A DNA stretch of 64,000 nucleotides, taken from NCBI GenBank assembly GCA_029948255.1, contig JALIZF010001440.1, forward strand, positions 206,001-270,000. Reading direction: 5' to 3'. Both the position numbers and the translations under genes were made by a program. Numbering within the stretch: position 1 is the first letter of the stretch; every line of letters begins with the position of its first letter. The notes beneath the pieces are model-generated. The model searched no databases. It was not told the origin of the DNA and was given only the letters and a program-made list of their open reading frames with translations. Shown in pieces: positions 26,701 to 37,800 of the stretch. This stretch comes from Telmatactis stephensoni. Taxonomy: Eukaryota > Cnidaria > Anthozoa > Actiniaria > Isophelliidae.

Positions 26701-29700
26701 ACAATATTATTTTAGTAAAATAGCGAGTTTTCATTTGAAGACAAAAGTCTAAATCAATAAATCAATAATTTCTTTAGCAAAGAAAGAGTCATTAGCAATA
26801 AAAGAAAAAAAATCTGTTAAAGAGGAAAAAAAAGTGAAAAAAAGAATTCACCGCCGGGCAGGGATTTGAACCCGGTCCTCTCGCTTGTGAAGCCAAGGGC
26901 ATATCCATTGCACCATCCAGAAATTGTATGATGTCTTCTGGTGAATTTTGTATATTTATTGTCAGAGTGTGGTTACAAAACAAATGCAAAAATGCTTCTC
27001 TCTGTGCTCTGTACAGTTTCTGTAGCAAAATGTCGCTATAAATATAAAAGAAATCACTTTACAAAACACTAAGCCAATAAACTAACTCAATACGTCTTTT
27101 TGTTGCTGTTTTCGGCTAGCGGACTCAAGGCCTTCTGAGTTCACGGCGCTCGGGACGGCGGCTTTCAAAATGTTTTCGTTTATCTACTTTGACTCTTGTG
27201 ATGATAGAGTACGAACACTTAAAGGTTGGATTACTTTGATGTTGCACTTGAAGAGATTTTTGTCGCTTGATAGTGATGTACAAAGTCTGGCTATCGACTG
27301 CAGTGCGATCAGTTCTATTGCGTAAGTCATCATGTCTAAACTTGCTTCGGTACTTCGATGGTTTTACTCCTGAAAGAGCTTGTACTACTACTAGGAATTT
27401 AATGATCTAAAAAGCTTCTTCTTCTTTAAACAACGTCTGTATATCAGTTTTTCGTGTGTATTGAACATGTCTGCCGGGAGTGTTTCTAGTCAACGCTAGT
27501 CAATGCTATTTCAAGCTATAATGTTCAGTTTGTATTCTAGAGCTGATGTGTTCTCCGGCACTATTATTTGACTCGACTATCAAACTATTTATGGCATATT
27601 GAACTGACACGTTTATCTGCCTAATAATAGTAACGACAGTAAAACTCATTGATTTCCCTTCCTCTAGCTAGCGATTTTGAAACATGTGTTCTGTATAGTT
27701 CTGTATATTTCTGTTCTTAACAAAATATACATTTTCTCTAGTCTGATTTCTACATAAATCGTGAAAAGCAAATATCGTTGACCTGCGGGAGTCCTTCGGG
27801 AGTCCCGGAATAAAAAAACATATTTCCTTTAATCTCGTAACCAGAGCCCACATTACTTTCGGCCTGCGGTCAATTGCATCGAGCATGCGCAGTGCCATAG
27901 TGTTAACACATTTGCGAGTGAGTGACACATTTGCATATTCTGACCCCTCACTATAACTCGTGGATTTGCAATCCACGAGTTAAAAATAGCCCAAATGTGG
28001 AGTAAGGGCCTGTTTACATGGAGATAGGGTCACCCTCATAGGAGGGTCACCCTACTGGAAGGGTCAAAACATAGCCCTCCTTTACATGCAAACTCGACAA
28101 GCAAGGGTCACCCCGGGGGTAGGGCTAGCGTCATGGCTCGGTCGCTAAGCTTTGTAAACAACAAAATGGCGGGAAAGCGTTCTCTTTTGGCGCTACATTC
28201 AGTTTTCCTCTCGTTAGCATCCTTGGCTGCGGTTTAACAGTGCTGTGGCCTATTATTATCGATGCTAATAGCTCATAGATATTATCAAGGCCGTCATTTT
28301 GACGCCAATTGATGTAATTCGAGATAGCCCTCCCCCTAGGATCACCCTACCTTGAGCGTTTACATGGCTTAAGTAAACAAAAAAATGGCCCTCCAAGGAG
28401 GGTCACCCTACCTAGTCGATAGGGTAACCCTACCCCTAGGGTGACCCTACCTGACATGTAAACACAACCACGAAAAACAATAGAGGAGGGTCACCCTACT
28501 AGTAGGGTGACAATATCTCCATGTAAACAGGCCCTAAAATGTTACAACTGTTTGTGATTTTTAAAAGACCGCGCGCGCGTGGAAACAAACTAGCCTTCTC
28601 ATTATTATGTACTACTGTCTTAATGTGAGTAGCGAGTTTGAATTTTCAAACCTTTGCGGTGCTCGATGCTGCCATCCTTTGTTTGGAATAACTGTAGATC
28701 TTTTTCGCCACTGGGATAGCCAGACCGACTAAAGGAAATCCAATATTCAATGCACTGTCTAAAGCTGATTCGTACATACTAGAAACCTCTGTGAACTCCA
28801 CTTCTTGTCCTTTTTCTTTCTTATCTTTTATCAGTTTCTGTTGGTGATTCAAGAAATAGAACGCTTACATTTTGTACAGTGGACAAGATTACATTATAAC
28901 GATCACGTCACGTTTTTGAATTTTGTTATGCCTTGTCACTCATCTAGCGACGCAAGCATAAGCACTGCATTTTTTTCATGCCTGGTCACTCATCGAGCGA
29001 CGCAAGCATAAGCACAAGCAATATATGCAGCTACAATCGTAGGCAAACTACATGGAAAACTCTGTCAATGTTCTATTATAATCACTTGCGCAATATAATT
29101 ATTATCTGGATCCCTCCCCTCCCCCTCCATTCAATGTTGAGAGGTGATCATGAGATGGCGCCCTGCTACTCCAAAAATGCCTATCATTGGACCAACACTG
29201 AGTGGTGAGTGAGGGGAGGTAGCTAAACCCTGGATCGACATATGTCATTCTTAGCGTTAACTGTGCCGTAAAGTAACTTGTCACTGAAGTCTGTATACCC
29301 AGTAGTGTGCTACTCATTAGCAGTGCTATCTCGGATAAATGCGAAATTGAATAATACAATAGGCTAACCTGGTGAACAGTGGTGTAGATCGTATGGGTTC
29401 TTTTACGTCCTTCCGTTCAAGTTTTAATTGCACAAATCGGAATTCGTACAGTGCTGGCCTAGCGGCTACGGTTTAATTGACGTGCTTATTCGAGGCCCGC
29501 GCGACGTGCAGATCTTTGCATTTGTGTACTTACAAAGGCAGCATCTTCTCCTAAAACTATTTGCTCGTCCGACCGAAAGTCAAACCAATCGTCAAACCCC
29601 AACCTTCGCTCGACTGATCAATGCCCAACTAATCCAACCAGATAGTAAAAAGAAAACTTCTCAGCTCGCTATCTATTTATTATGCGTGGATTTACAAATA

Positions 29701-32253
29701 GATTGATAATGGTTGACTGCTTACCTTGACGCGTGCTGTCTGGTTGTTCAATGCAATAGATACTTCAGGAGATATACTAGACAGAAATGTTTCTTGTTCG
29801 TTTGCAATCTCGTTCAGCTCATTTAATATATCCTCATATTCATTGATGGTGTAGTTTGTGTAGACTTGAATATTCCTAGCTGAAACGAGCAATGCATCAA
29901 CATTTTCGAGTCAGAATGCAGAAAATGCACATGAAGCGAAACTTCTTTTTACTTGTTTTTTGAAATACACGATTCCAAAGTTTGAGATAAGATGGGTTAG
30001 AATTGACAATTTTACAAGCCCAAAAATTTTTACCATTTACAAATTAAATGCAAAAAAAACCCCAAATAAATGAACAAAGCAAATTTTAAGATTTCCCCGG
30101 AGTTTTGCTCAAAGTTTAGAGTACAAACCGACTACAAGCGTGCAATACTTCGCACTAGAGTTGGTGGTTTTCATTTAACCACAAAGGAATAGACAAACTA
30201 TTTATGTTGCACGTTTTTAGTGTTCGTACTCTATCTTAATTACGACGGCTGACATTGAGCGACATATAACAGTCTGGAACAGTGTAAAGTAAGCATTATT
30301 TTACCTTGAAGTTCGAGTTCATCCGCTCGATTACTCTTTTCCTCGATTTGAGCTTTCAGTTCAATGAACTCATCACGGAATCTACAAGCGTCAGGAAAAT
30401 CTGTGCAGCAACCAGCAATGGCGCGAAAAACTGCGTTACCAAGATTAGCTAATGACGCTCCGGTGGATGCTATTTTGCCCCCAATTTTTATAACTTTAAA
30501 AATACTATTTATCCATCCTAAAAAATCAAGAATATTGACGTTATATTGATCATTCTACTAAACAGAACGCAGTAAATTAAATGTATAGCAGGTAAACATG
30601 TAAACACCCCTTTATTCATTAACTGATTCCTTTTTAATGACAACATTTGCCAATTTTAAAATTTCAAACTTCTACGAGGGAAAATGGCGAATTCGAAGCG
30701 TACTTTGGCTATTTTTTTGATCGCTTATCACTGGATGAGATATTTTTACACCAATTTAAAGAAACTCAACTTTATTTTTATACTACGCCACATTTGGAAA
30801 CCAGCGCACATACATACGTATGTAGCGTTCAAATGTTTAGCGTGATTAAATAAAGTTCATCATCATCACATTTTATCTATAGGATGATATATCTTCAGCC
30901 TGAAAACCAAGAAATTCTACCGTGCAGGGGAAAGCGAAATACCGCAGAGCAATAGAAATACCGCAGAGCAATAGAAAGCCCCTGTCGTTCTTAATTAGAG
31001 GATTGCTTAAGGCAAAAACCTGAAAAATGTCTGAAATCACTTATTTTTCAATAAAAAATTGAAGGCAAATGGATTACGTTAGCCCCCAAAAATTTACTTA
31101 ATCTTTTCAGCAAATATATAAAAGACATGCAAAAAGGAAAATGCGGCTTATTAAAGCAATGCGTTTTACAATTATCAAATATACCTATTTCAAAAAAGGT
31201 TGTCGTATGAGAGGTCTCAAGCCTACGCGACTAGACCGAAAAGGAGTATGGGTAGTTGCAAAATTTTCCTCTCTTTTTAGCATTGGTCTTGATTTTATTT
31301 GAAGTTCTTCGATGTATTAGGTTATGACAAGCTGAATTTGAATTATGGTGTGGACATTTGTGTGATTTTATAGCTTTAGTAATGTTTACCCATGCTTCCT
31401 TTCGGGTGAGTCGCGTAGGCTTTAGCCGCCGGCGGACAACGTTTGTTGAAATACTTGCCTCTTTTAGAAGATTTCTGATGAACAGGTTTTTGTGGTACAA
31501 GATCCCTAGCAGTGTCAACAAAATCCAGCCAGACCCAATTGTTTTCATTGGGGTTACTTGAACTCTCAGCCTCGTCTACAGATGTTAAAAGTATAACTTT
31601 TTTAACTTAACACACACGCACGCTTCGAAGAATCCATCGTGAATGTGAAAAGGCTAACAAAAAATCTTACGCCATAGGACTCAGTCAGAATGTGTATGTA
31701 ATTTGTGCTTATAGAATTGATATTTAACAAATGGATTCCATTTTAATTTTCCGTGCGTCTGTACCCTAATAGATGCACAGATGACGTCACAAAATGTGGT
31801 ACACATTTTGAGAACAAATCGGTACGCCACGCACGAGACGAAGTTGAGTGGTGGCTTGACTTTTGTTTTCACCACATTTCACGTCTTCTATATTTGATTA
31901 GAGTACAGAGTATTTTGACGTGCATCTTTTACAGTACAGACCCACGGAAAAATAGAAACTATTTGTTTTTACATAATATTCATCGCGAAACATTTCAACC
32001 AATCAGAGCGCGCGTAAGATTCAATGTCGTCAGCTGTGCGTGCATATTGTAATTACACACGGTTCTCGACCAATCAGAGCGCACGTAATGTACCAATTGT
32101 TATATATCACTTACCATGAGTCTTCAAGTGATGAGAACTCTTAGGCTGCTTTTGACTTTTAGCAAGCTTAGCCATATGAACATGACCACATTCTTGAAGG
32201 AGAAGAAGAACGCACAACAGCGCTGTAAACCGAGTTGCTGCCATACTGCCGAT
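22219..32253 (-). CDS. Gene A: secreted helical Cys-repeat protein, 12 coding exons, about 626 aa
   Basis: Exons in transcript order: 32115-32253 (ATG at 32242-32244), 31459-31575, 30305-30517, 29725-29879, 28652-28837, 26198-26399, 25848-25999, 25150-25254, 24004-24144, 23437-23585, 22684-22852 and 22219-22399 (stop TAG at 22238-22240). The boundaries carry GT-AG, except the second coding exon, whose donor reads GC. The coding lengths total 1881 bases with no internal stop. The product begins with a signal peptide (hydrophobic LLCVLLLLQ). It has GCCTDFPDAC near residue 120, helix-rich middle exons, GNITHD, and cysteine-bounded C-terminal repeats. It is the closest relative of B: 60 of 71 residues are identical in the GCC exon by my count. 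Its length of 10 kb comes from transposons in introns (24297-24645, 24766-24892, 28006-28534). The family is not recognised. Secretion is well supported; function is unknown. Confidence 0.85.
22471..22556. mobile_element. Short inverted-repeat element in the last coding intron of gene A
   Basis: It starts ATCTCGTACC and ends GGGTACGAGAT, with an interior GCGTTAC / GTTAC pairing, about 86 bases in all. Related fragments occur near 7283-7325 and 27833-27870 (ATCTCGTAACCAGAGCCC). Confidence 0.6.
23709..23774 (+). repeat. (TAA)n microsatellite, about 22 units
   Basis: A perfect TAA/ATA trinucleotide tract lies in the gene A intron between the exons at 24004 and 23585. The tyrosine-rich open frame over it is spurious. 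Confidence 0.95.
24297..24645. mobile_element. Inverted-repeat transposon (GTTTACGTGTGGACG family), copy 2, in gene A intron
   Basis: It is collinear with 11137-11516. Shared blocks are AAAACGCTC-CCGTAAACGCA, CGAAAACGCTCTCCAAAGT, GGCCATCGTTTTCGTATGGA and a terminal AACGTGTGGACGAGG. The left end is eroded. It lies between the coding exons at 25150 and 24144. Confidence 0.7.
24766..24892 (+). repeat. tRNA-derived SINE, copy 1
   Basis: An A-box-like GTTAAGTTGGTTAGTGC is followed by B-box GAGTTCGATTCC (24817-24828). The tail is CAACTTCTTTCCATTCTGTG followed by TAGCTTTAAAT. Head and tail recur on the minus strand at 47850-47985, which is why I call it a SINE rather than a tRNA. Another tRNA-like half with GAGTTCTATTCC lies just before it at about 24645-24715. 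Confidence 0.65.
26843..26930 (-). repeat. tRNA-like sequence in gene A intron, probably pseudogene or SINE
   Basis: Read on the minus strand: A-box-like TGGTGCAATGGATA, an anticodon-like loop TTCACAA (CAC in the anticodon position, as in valine tRNA), and B-box GGTTCAAATCC. The anticodon stem has a mismatch and the bases that should form the acceptor stem do not pair. A working tRNA is therefore unlikely. It lies in the intron between the exons at 28652 and 26399. Confidence 0.55.
28006..28534. mobile_element. PIF/Harbinger-like MITE with TAA target duplication, in gene A intron
   Basis: The element begins GGGCCTGTTTACATGGAGAT and ends with the exact reverse complement ATCTCCATGTAAACAGGCCC. 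TAA flanks both sides (28003-28005 and 28535-28537). A 3-base T-A-rich duplication with long inverted ends is typical of PIF/Harbinger derivatives. The subterminal regions carry many copies of AGGGTCACCCT. It is about 530 bases with no transposase frame. It sits in the intron between the exons at 28652 and 26399. Confidence 0.8.
28927..29016 (+). repeat. Tandem duplication of a 40-50 base unit
   Basis: TATGCCTTGTCACTCATC followed by AGCGACGCAAGCATAAGCAC recurs about 50 bases later as ATGCCTGGTCACTCATC plus the same ending. It lies in a gene A intron and is a recent local duplication. Confidence 0.8.
30117..30233. mobile_element. Short MITE with AGAGTACAAAC ends, in gene A intron
   Basis: The left end AGAGTACAAACCGACTACA continues into GCGTGCAATACTTCGCACT. 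The right end is TTGCACGTTTTTAGTGTTCG followed by TACTCT. Isolated ends of the same family are seen at about 17235-17275 (TTTTAGTGTTTGTACTCT) and 18805-18845. It is non-coding. Confidence 0.6.
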
Positions 32254-33068
32254 CTGAAAGCAGAATGATTTATTAGGACATCAAACTATTCATACGAAAC
32301 TGAACCGGATCTATATACTGGTAGCATGAACGCTGTAGCTGTGGAGCTGTCTAAGTAAAAGAGTCGGCTACCACTCATAGGGTATTCTGAGGCTTACTTT
32401 TCTCTTGCTCTATATAATACTCCCATCGTACTTATATCACAATACGAAGACAAAATATTTTGAACAGTTTTGAGAGAAAGTTAACTAGAAAACGATATGA
32501 ACACGCTAGACATGTGAGACAAACTAAGAAATACGACAAACCGAAATATAATATATGAATTTAGTTCAATTGTTTTCTTTGATGAAAAAAATGTTGGCAG
32601 CTGAAGAGGTAAAAGAAAAAGGTAGTTTAGATTTGATAGATCAATTGAAAATTATCATATATACTAATTAACTCTAAAATGGCTAACAGAATAGGTCAAT
32701 GTTTCACATAATCAAGTTCTGCCTGTTTCACAGCCTTTCATAGAGACCCTCTTCTCAAATACAGACGCGCTTTTTTTACACGAACACCACAGTGACTGTG
32801 GTGTTCATGTGTCACTTTTTTCGCACAAAGGCACCGCTTTTTCTTAGCAGTAATTCTTTATTTATGCATAGCAAACATAAGAAATCTGTTGGTTTTTAGC
32901 TAATTTAAAAAGGTTATAGTTCATATACAATTGGTAAAATTCTCGTATACAAGCTAATAACCCAGTACAAAACTAGTAAACTCTTTAGCCGCAATTCTTT
33001 ACACTCACACAATGGCCTCGATTTACTATGTCTATGTGAAAAAATCTAAAAAACAACTAACGACTTAC

Positions 33069-33203
33069 CTGACTTGAGTCTCGTCTTTTCGCTTATCGCC
33101 TTGTCTCTTGACGTCTTACAAGGTTTTAGCACGTCGTCTGGTCACCGGCTGAACTTCGAACTTTTTTGTTGGTTCGCTGGTCAAAACAAACGTAACAGGG
33201 AAT
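33069..33203 (-). promoter_or_regulatory. Gene A non-coding first exon and conserved upstream block
   Basis: A splice donor (CAG|GTAAGT on the minus strand) sits at 33068/33069 and marks the end of a non-coding first exon. It joins the acceptor CTTTCAG just before the coding exon at 32253. Bases 33139-33203 match blocks upstream of B (41381-41447) and C (53092-53160). All share TTCGAAGTTCA, GGTGACC and GTTTTGACC in the transcript sense. The transcription start is not resolved, so the block may be promoter, 5' untranslated sequence or both. Confidence 0.65.
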
Positions 33204-33740
33204 AGACGACCGGGCATCCCATAATGTCTTTTAGAACAAAAGAATTCAAGATGGCCGCCATGCATATATCGGTAAAAAGGTCTATTTGTTCAACTTTTTT
33301 ATTTCATGATGTTTAGCAACTGACACGCGTCAATCAACAATCAATCTGATTTATTGTATCGTGGAAATTGTTGCGGTCATAAAATTTAGCTTTGATGAGA
33401 GTCGTTTTGGTCGATTACTTAACGTTGAAAAAATCTTACATCTAAAATCTTAGCCAATGTTTTTCTATTGTTATAAAAAATAGATAGACCTTGGCTTAGG
33501 TTAAACATCGTTAAAAAATGACCCGTACATTTAAGTATATGAGGTGATGCAGCCCTCTCTTGCTAGCATTACTACAATCAATTTACCTTATGAGAAATGG
33601 CAATGTCACCAGTTTGCTTGTGAAAGAATCTACACCAACACCATAAGTGCCACTCGAGCTTGAATCTTGCACCTTCCTACTCAGTAATTACTTAGAAAGC
33701 AATTCACAATTCTTTGATTGACAGTTGGTTCTTCTCGTGG

Positions 33741-33835
33741 CGTATATACGTTTTTGTTCTCACCACATTTTGACGTCATCTGTGCATCTATTAGATCGAG
33801 TACAGACGCATGGAAAAATGTAATCTATTTGTTAA
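33741..33835 (+). repeat. Dispersed repeat with TGACGTCATCTGTGCATC core
   Basis: TTCTCACCACATTTTGACG followed by TCATCTGTGCATCTATTAG and GTACAGACGCATGGAAAAAT is found here. It recurs inverted at about 31735-31830 and, more diverged, direct at about 31865-31960. The two latter copies lie in a gene A intron and form an inverted pair. The core contains the palindrome TGACGTCA. Confidence 0.7.
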
Positions 33836-33946
33836 TGTATGAATGTTCGAGACGCCCTGAGCCCCAGAGGATGTGTTACATGAATCTCACATAGAAGTCT
33901 TTAATTTCTACCATGAGGCTTTCTAGTCGTCCTTCACGTCTGATGT

Positions 33947-34849
33947 TTGATGCCTAATACTTTGCTTTTTCACCAGATAATTAATACGTCAATCTGCTCA
34001 CCTCTAGCAGATGATCCTCTCCATTTAACAAACACACACAAAACACACAAGCGAAAAACAAAAAGCAAAAACAAAAATAAAACAAAACAAAACAAAACAA
34101 AACATAACCAAACCAAACCGAACCAAACCAAACCAAACCAAACCAAACCAAACCAAACCAAACCAAACCAAACCAAACCAAACCAAACCAAACCAAACCA
34201 AACCAAATCAAACCAAACCAAACCAAACCAAACCAAACCAAATCAAACTAAACCAAATCAAACCAAACCAAACCAAACCAAAATATATGCAGACAGACAG
34301 ATATACAAAAATAAACTCTTACTTAAAGAACAGCGAGTGATTTGGGGCTTGAAGTAAGCCGAACATCTCCAGGTAACCACAGACGTGACACGTGACAGAT
34401 ACTTAAATTGCATAAACTGAGTTTTGAAGTAAACCCGACACGTTTGACAATGTTATCTTTGTTGTTGCTGTTATTGTTGTTGTTGTTGTTGTTGTTGATG
34501 TGGTTGTCAGTTTGTTCTGTTTTGTTCAGTATTTGAACAAATTGTAAATTTACAATGTAAAAGTGTACCAGTTAGCAAGGACAAAATACCTCAATTTCTT
34601 TCGGCAGTATAAATATAGCAGTGGAGTCTCAAAGCATATTAATGATCATGCATATTGAGTAAAGAAAAGCTCATTTTTCTATGCATGGTTTTTTCTTTTA
34701 TTTCTAACTACATATATCTACAACTACTATATGTTTGTGATGAATATCCAAAGGAGTTGGAACCTACAAAGTAAAACATCCGCATTAAAAATTAGATCAG
34801 TTTTACCGATAAGAAACACTGCCATGTTTACCAGTTTGTTGGCCCTTAC
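33947..34849. repeat. 3' flank of gene B, homologous to 3' flank of gene C
   Basis: Several blocks match 45304-46273 in order. They are CTTTTTCACCAGA near the left, then GCAGATGAT, AAAGCATATT-GATCATGCAT, ATCCGCATTAAAAAT-AGATC, and AGTTTTACCGATAAGAAAC followed by GCTGCCATGTTTACCAGTTT (one base differs). This shows that the tandem duplication unit extended beyond the stop codon. It may contain a 3' untranslated exon. Confidence 0.75.
34075..34282 (+). repeat. (AAAAC)n then (AAACC)n pentanucleotide microsatellite
   Basis: A short AAAAC tract passes into about 35 AAACC units with a few substitutions. It lies between genes A and B. The long open frames on both strands (Thr-Lys-Pro-Asn-Gln and Trp-Phe-Gly-Leu-Val repeats) are artefacts. 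Confidence 0.95.
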
Positions 34850-37800
34850 CTCTATCCTTCTCCGATTCAAATCCCGACTATGATGGCGGACACGTGACCT
34901 TTGCGACGAGAGCAGGATCCAATGACAGGGAACTGGCTATGACGTCATTACCAAGTTTTAGGTTTCTGAGGTTGCAAACCGTTGCTTTTTCCGTTGGAGT
35001 CAATTCTGTTACTTTAGGGCAGTTGTCTATGAGACTCTGAGCATCAGCCTGGATTTAAGCGTTAGCAAATGTTTTGAATTAGAAATGGTGGAACGAAATT
35101 ATAGACCTCGGGTTTTTTTCCATTGTACATGTGTTCCAGCTCTTTAAACAATTGCCCAAGACAACCTGGGTAACTAATTATATGGTCTTACACTTCATTA
35201 TACCAACACATTCCATAAATTAGTTTTGCGTAAATTTGTTTTATGGTAGTAATTTCTTTCCTCTTTTCTTCTTCCATTTCGTTTTATCATGTTTCCAGAA
35301 CTATTACCTCAGATAACCCCATCCTTGTAGCAATCTCGGCGGCGTCGTAACCGTTTTTCTTGAACGAACAAGCAGTGTCCTTCTTCGCTGGATCGTTAAG
35401 GACACAGTTTTCGTTTACGTTTTCGCTCTTAGCCACATCTTGCCAAGCCTTTAGCAAATCCTCTTTGTTGACATATCTGACAAAGTCACATTTTTTAATG
35501 AGATTTTTGAGATATTAGCGCTGGTGTTCCACTTCATCACCGTGCTACTTTTTTATGAATTGTCAGAATTAATATCAAAAATGATAAAATAAATTAAAGA
35601 AAATATATAAATCAAAGTGTTACATGAAATAAAATAAACGTGCTACTTAACCTTAGAATTCTCTAGCAAGGAAAAATGGAAACGAAATTGGTGATTTTTA
35701 ACGAGTTGTTCACACTGAAGATATTTCCTTTGCCATTTTGTCTGCGCGTGCGCCAATACATTTTCCAAAACATCCCAAATTAAAAATTTACCATAAATAT
35801 TACGAAGTGGTGTTTTTGTGTTGAAGAATGTGAAAACGAAGAAAACATTCCTCGCTTGTCGCGCCTATGATTGATACATCGTTAAAAATTACAGGAACTT
35901 ACCTGTAACCAGTCTTTCTTGCGCAGTTCTGAGTATTTTCGGGATTTTCTTCATCGTCGTGATCAAAGAATCCACGGGCCTCGTCGTAGATAGCATCAAA
36001 CGAACCGGTTCCTTTTCTACACGAGCTGACTATGAATCTCACCATCTTGACCTGCCATCATTGGAAATATAATTTAAGAAGTATGACAAACCGAGCCGAA
36101 GCTAACTGACGGCACAAACGTCCGTTGCAGTGTATGAACACTCAACAGTTATATTATTTTCAGACCTTGTTAGTATAACAGCTAAGTGTGAAGGGTATTT
36201 TCTTCAGCGCGTCCACTAACTGTTTCTCTAGCTGGTATGTTCCTTCTAGACTTGTGTCTTCCTTGATGTTATCCAAAAAATGTTGGAGATCGACGGCAAC
36301 TTTAACCTACCACGAAAAGAACAGCTGGATCAATATTAAGGCTATTTGTGGGTTGTGCAAATGTCACGGGACATTTATGTAACTAGCCTGTAATTGAGTA
36401 GATGACCTAATCTATCTTTTTCGATGATTTTATACCTGCATGCACAATGAAGGACTCAGAACTACTTGGAATGAGGCGGGGGAGTCGAGGAAAATGTGCA
36501 ACGTTGATCTAAAGTTATAGTTAGCTGAGCCACTGCCAAGAGTTATCCTGATATTGTAACACTGTTAAAAAGGTCGCTATGAAACTTTTCTCCATGGTCC
36601 AGTTTGACAGTAACAGACTGTTAATCAATTTCATATAAACTTTGCTTTACCCTTTAGATGGAATTTCAGATAAAACAGAGTTAAGATAATTAAATAGTCT
36701 TTACTACCTACCAAATCCTCACTAGGACCAGATATTCCTTCTACCATTTCTTTGATGTTTTCAATGACCATTATTGTACTATCATGAGTTATATTTCCTC
36801 TCAGATATTGAAATGACTACAACAAAAAAGAATTCTACTCGTTACAAACAAACATTCCCCCTCCTGCTTCCCCTCAGTTTATATCAAAGAGAGAATGGGG
36901 GTGAGAGGGGGGGAATGACCTAGATACACCCTCTCTATCATAACTTACAATTCAGTGCGTTGAATTTGATACCCAAAATTTCTTTTGGGTTTTATAATCA
37001 CCACGCCATACCTGATCCATGACGTTTTTTGCTTCAGTCAAATTTCTCTCCGTCTCTTCAAAAAATGCAAAAGCTTTTTTCATTTCATCTCTAGCGCTCC
37101 TGGCCTCGTCTTGACGAGCTTTGCAAGAATCTCGACTGGCAATAATCATATAGATATTAAGTCCTAAAAAACAAATAAATGAACACCATTCAGGGGTATG
37201 AGAGCTTATATCATTGGTTAGTTACTTGTTCTAAGCAGACTTGTTCCCAGTTGCTTCTCTTACACGCCCTGTGGTTCATGAGAAGTATTTAGTGAGTTTG
37301 CGCTGAATCGCCTTCGCATATTCCATTGTGAATCAAATGAATATATAGATATATAACTACTGGGTCTTTGTTCAAAGCTTATATTTTAATGATGAAAATG
37401 AAAACGAAGGTTGAACTAAAACAGAACGAGGGAATTGTAACAACACTTTCCCACCCTTCGTTCGATACCCAAGGGCTTCTGTCACGCAACATAACACCAT
37501 TACTAAGTGTAAATTAAAGTTGAGCTCGAATTCGTATGTCGTAAAAACTTGAAAATGTGTGCACATGTGCTGTGTGCTTTCATAGACCATGACCACACCC
37601 TTCCTTTGGCCAATCAAAGCACGTGTTATATCTGACGTTGGGTCGGAATAAGTTTCCTGCTTCAGTTTCTTGTATACGTATTCCTTTAGTTTTTCTTACC
37701 AGCATTAAAGTAACTGAAGGCGACTTTAAATCCTTTGCCAATCTTAGCCCCAATTTTAACGGCTTTTCCAAACCTCTGATTTAGTTTGAGTTTGATAGAA

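Noticed and set aside
26843..26930. Functional valine tRNA gene on the minus strand
   Set aside because: The acceptor bases do not pair and the anticodon and T stems contain mismatches.
33147..33165. Heat-shock element in the conserved upstream block
   Set aside because: TTCGAAGTTC has the right pieces, but the spacing between GAA and TTC units is wrong for a standard element.
34075..34282. CRISPR-like or satellite array
   Set aside because: A five-base unit without spacers in eukaryotic DNA is a simple repeat.
33947..34357. 136-codon frame of Thr-Lys-Pro-Asn-Gln repeats and minus-strand Trp-Phe-Gly-Leu-Val frames
   Set aside because: They are simply translations of a pentanucleotide microsatellite, which is open in several frames on both strands.
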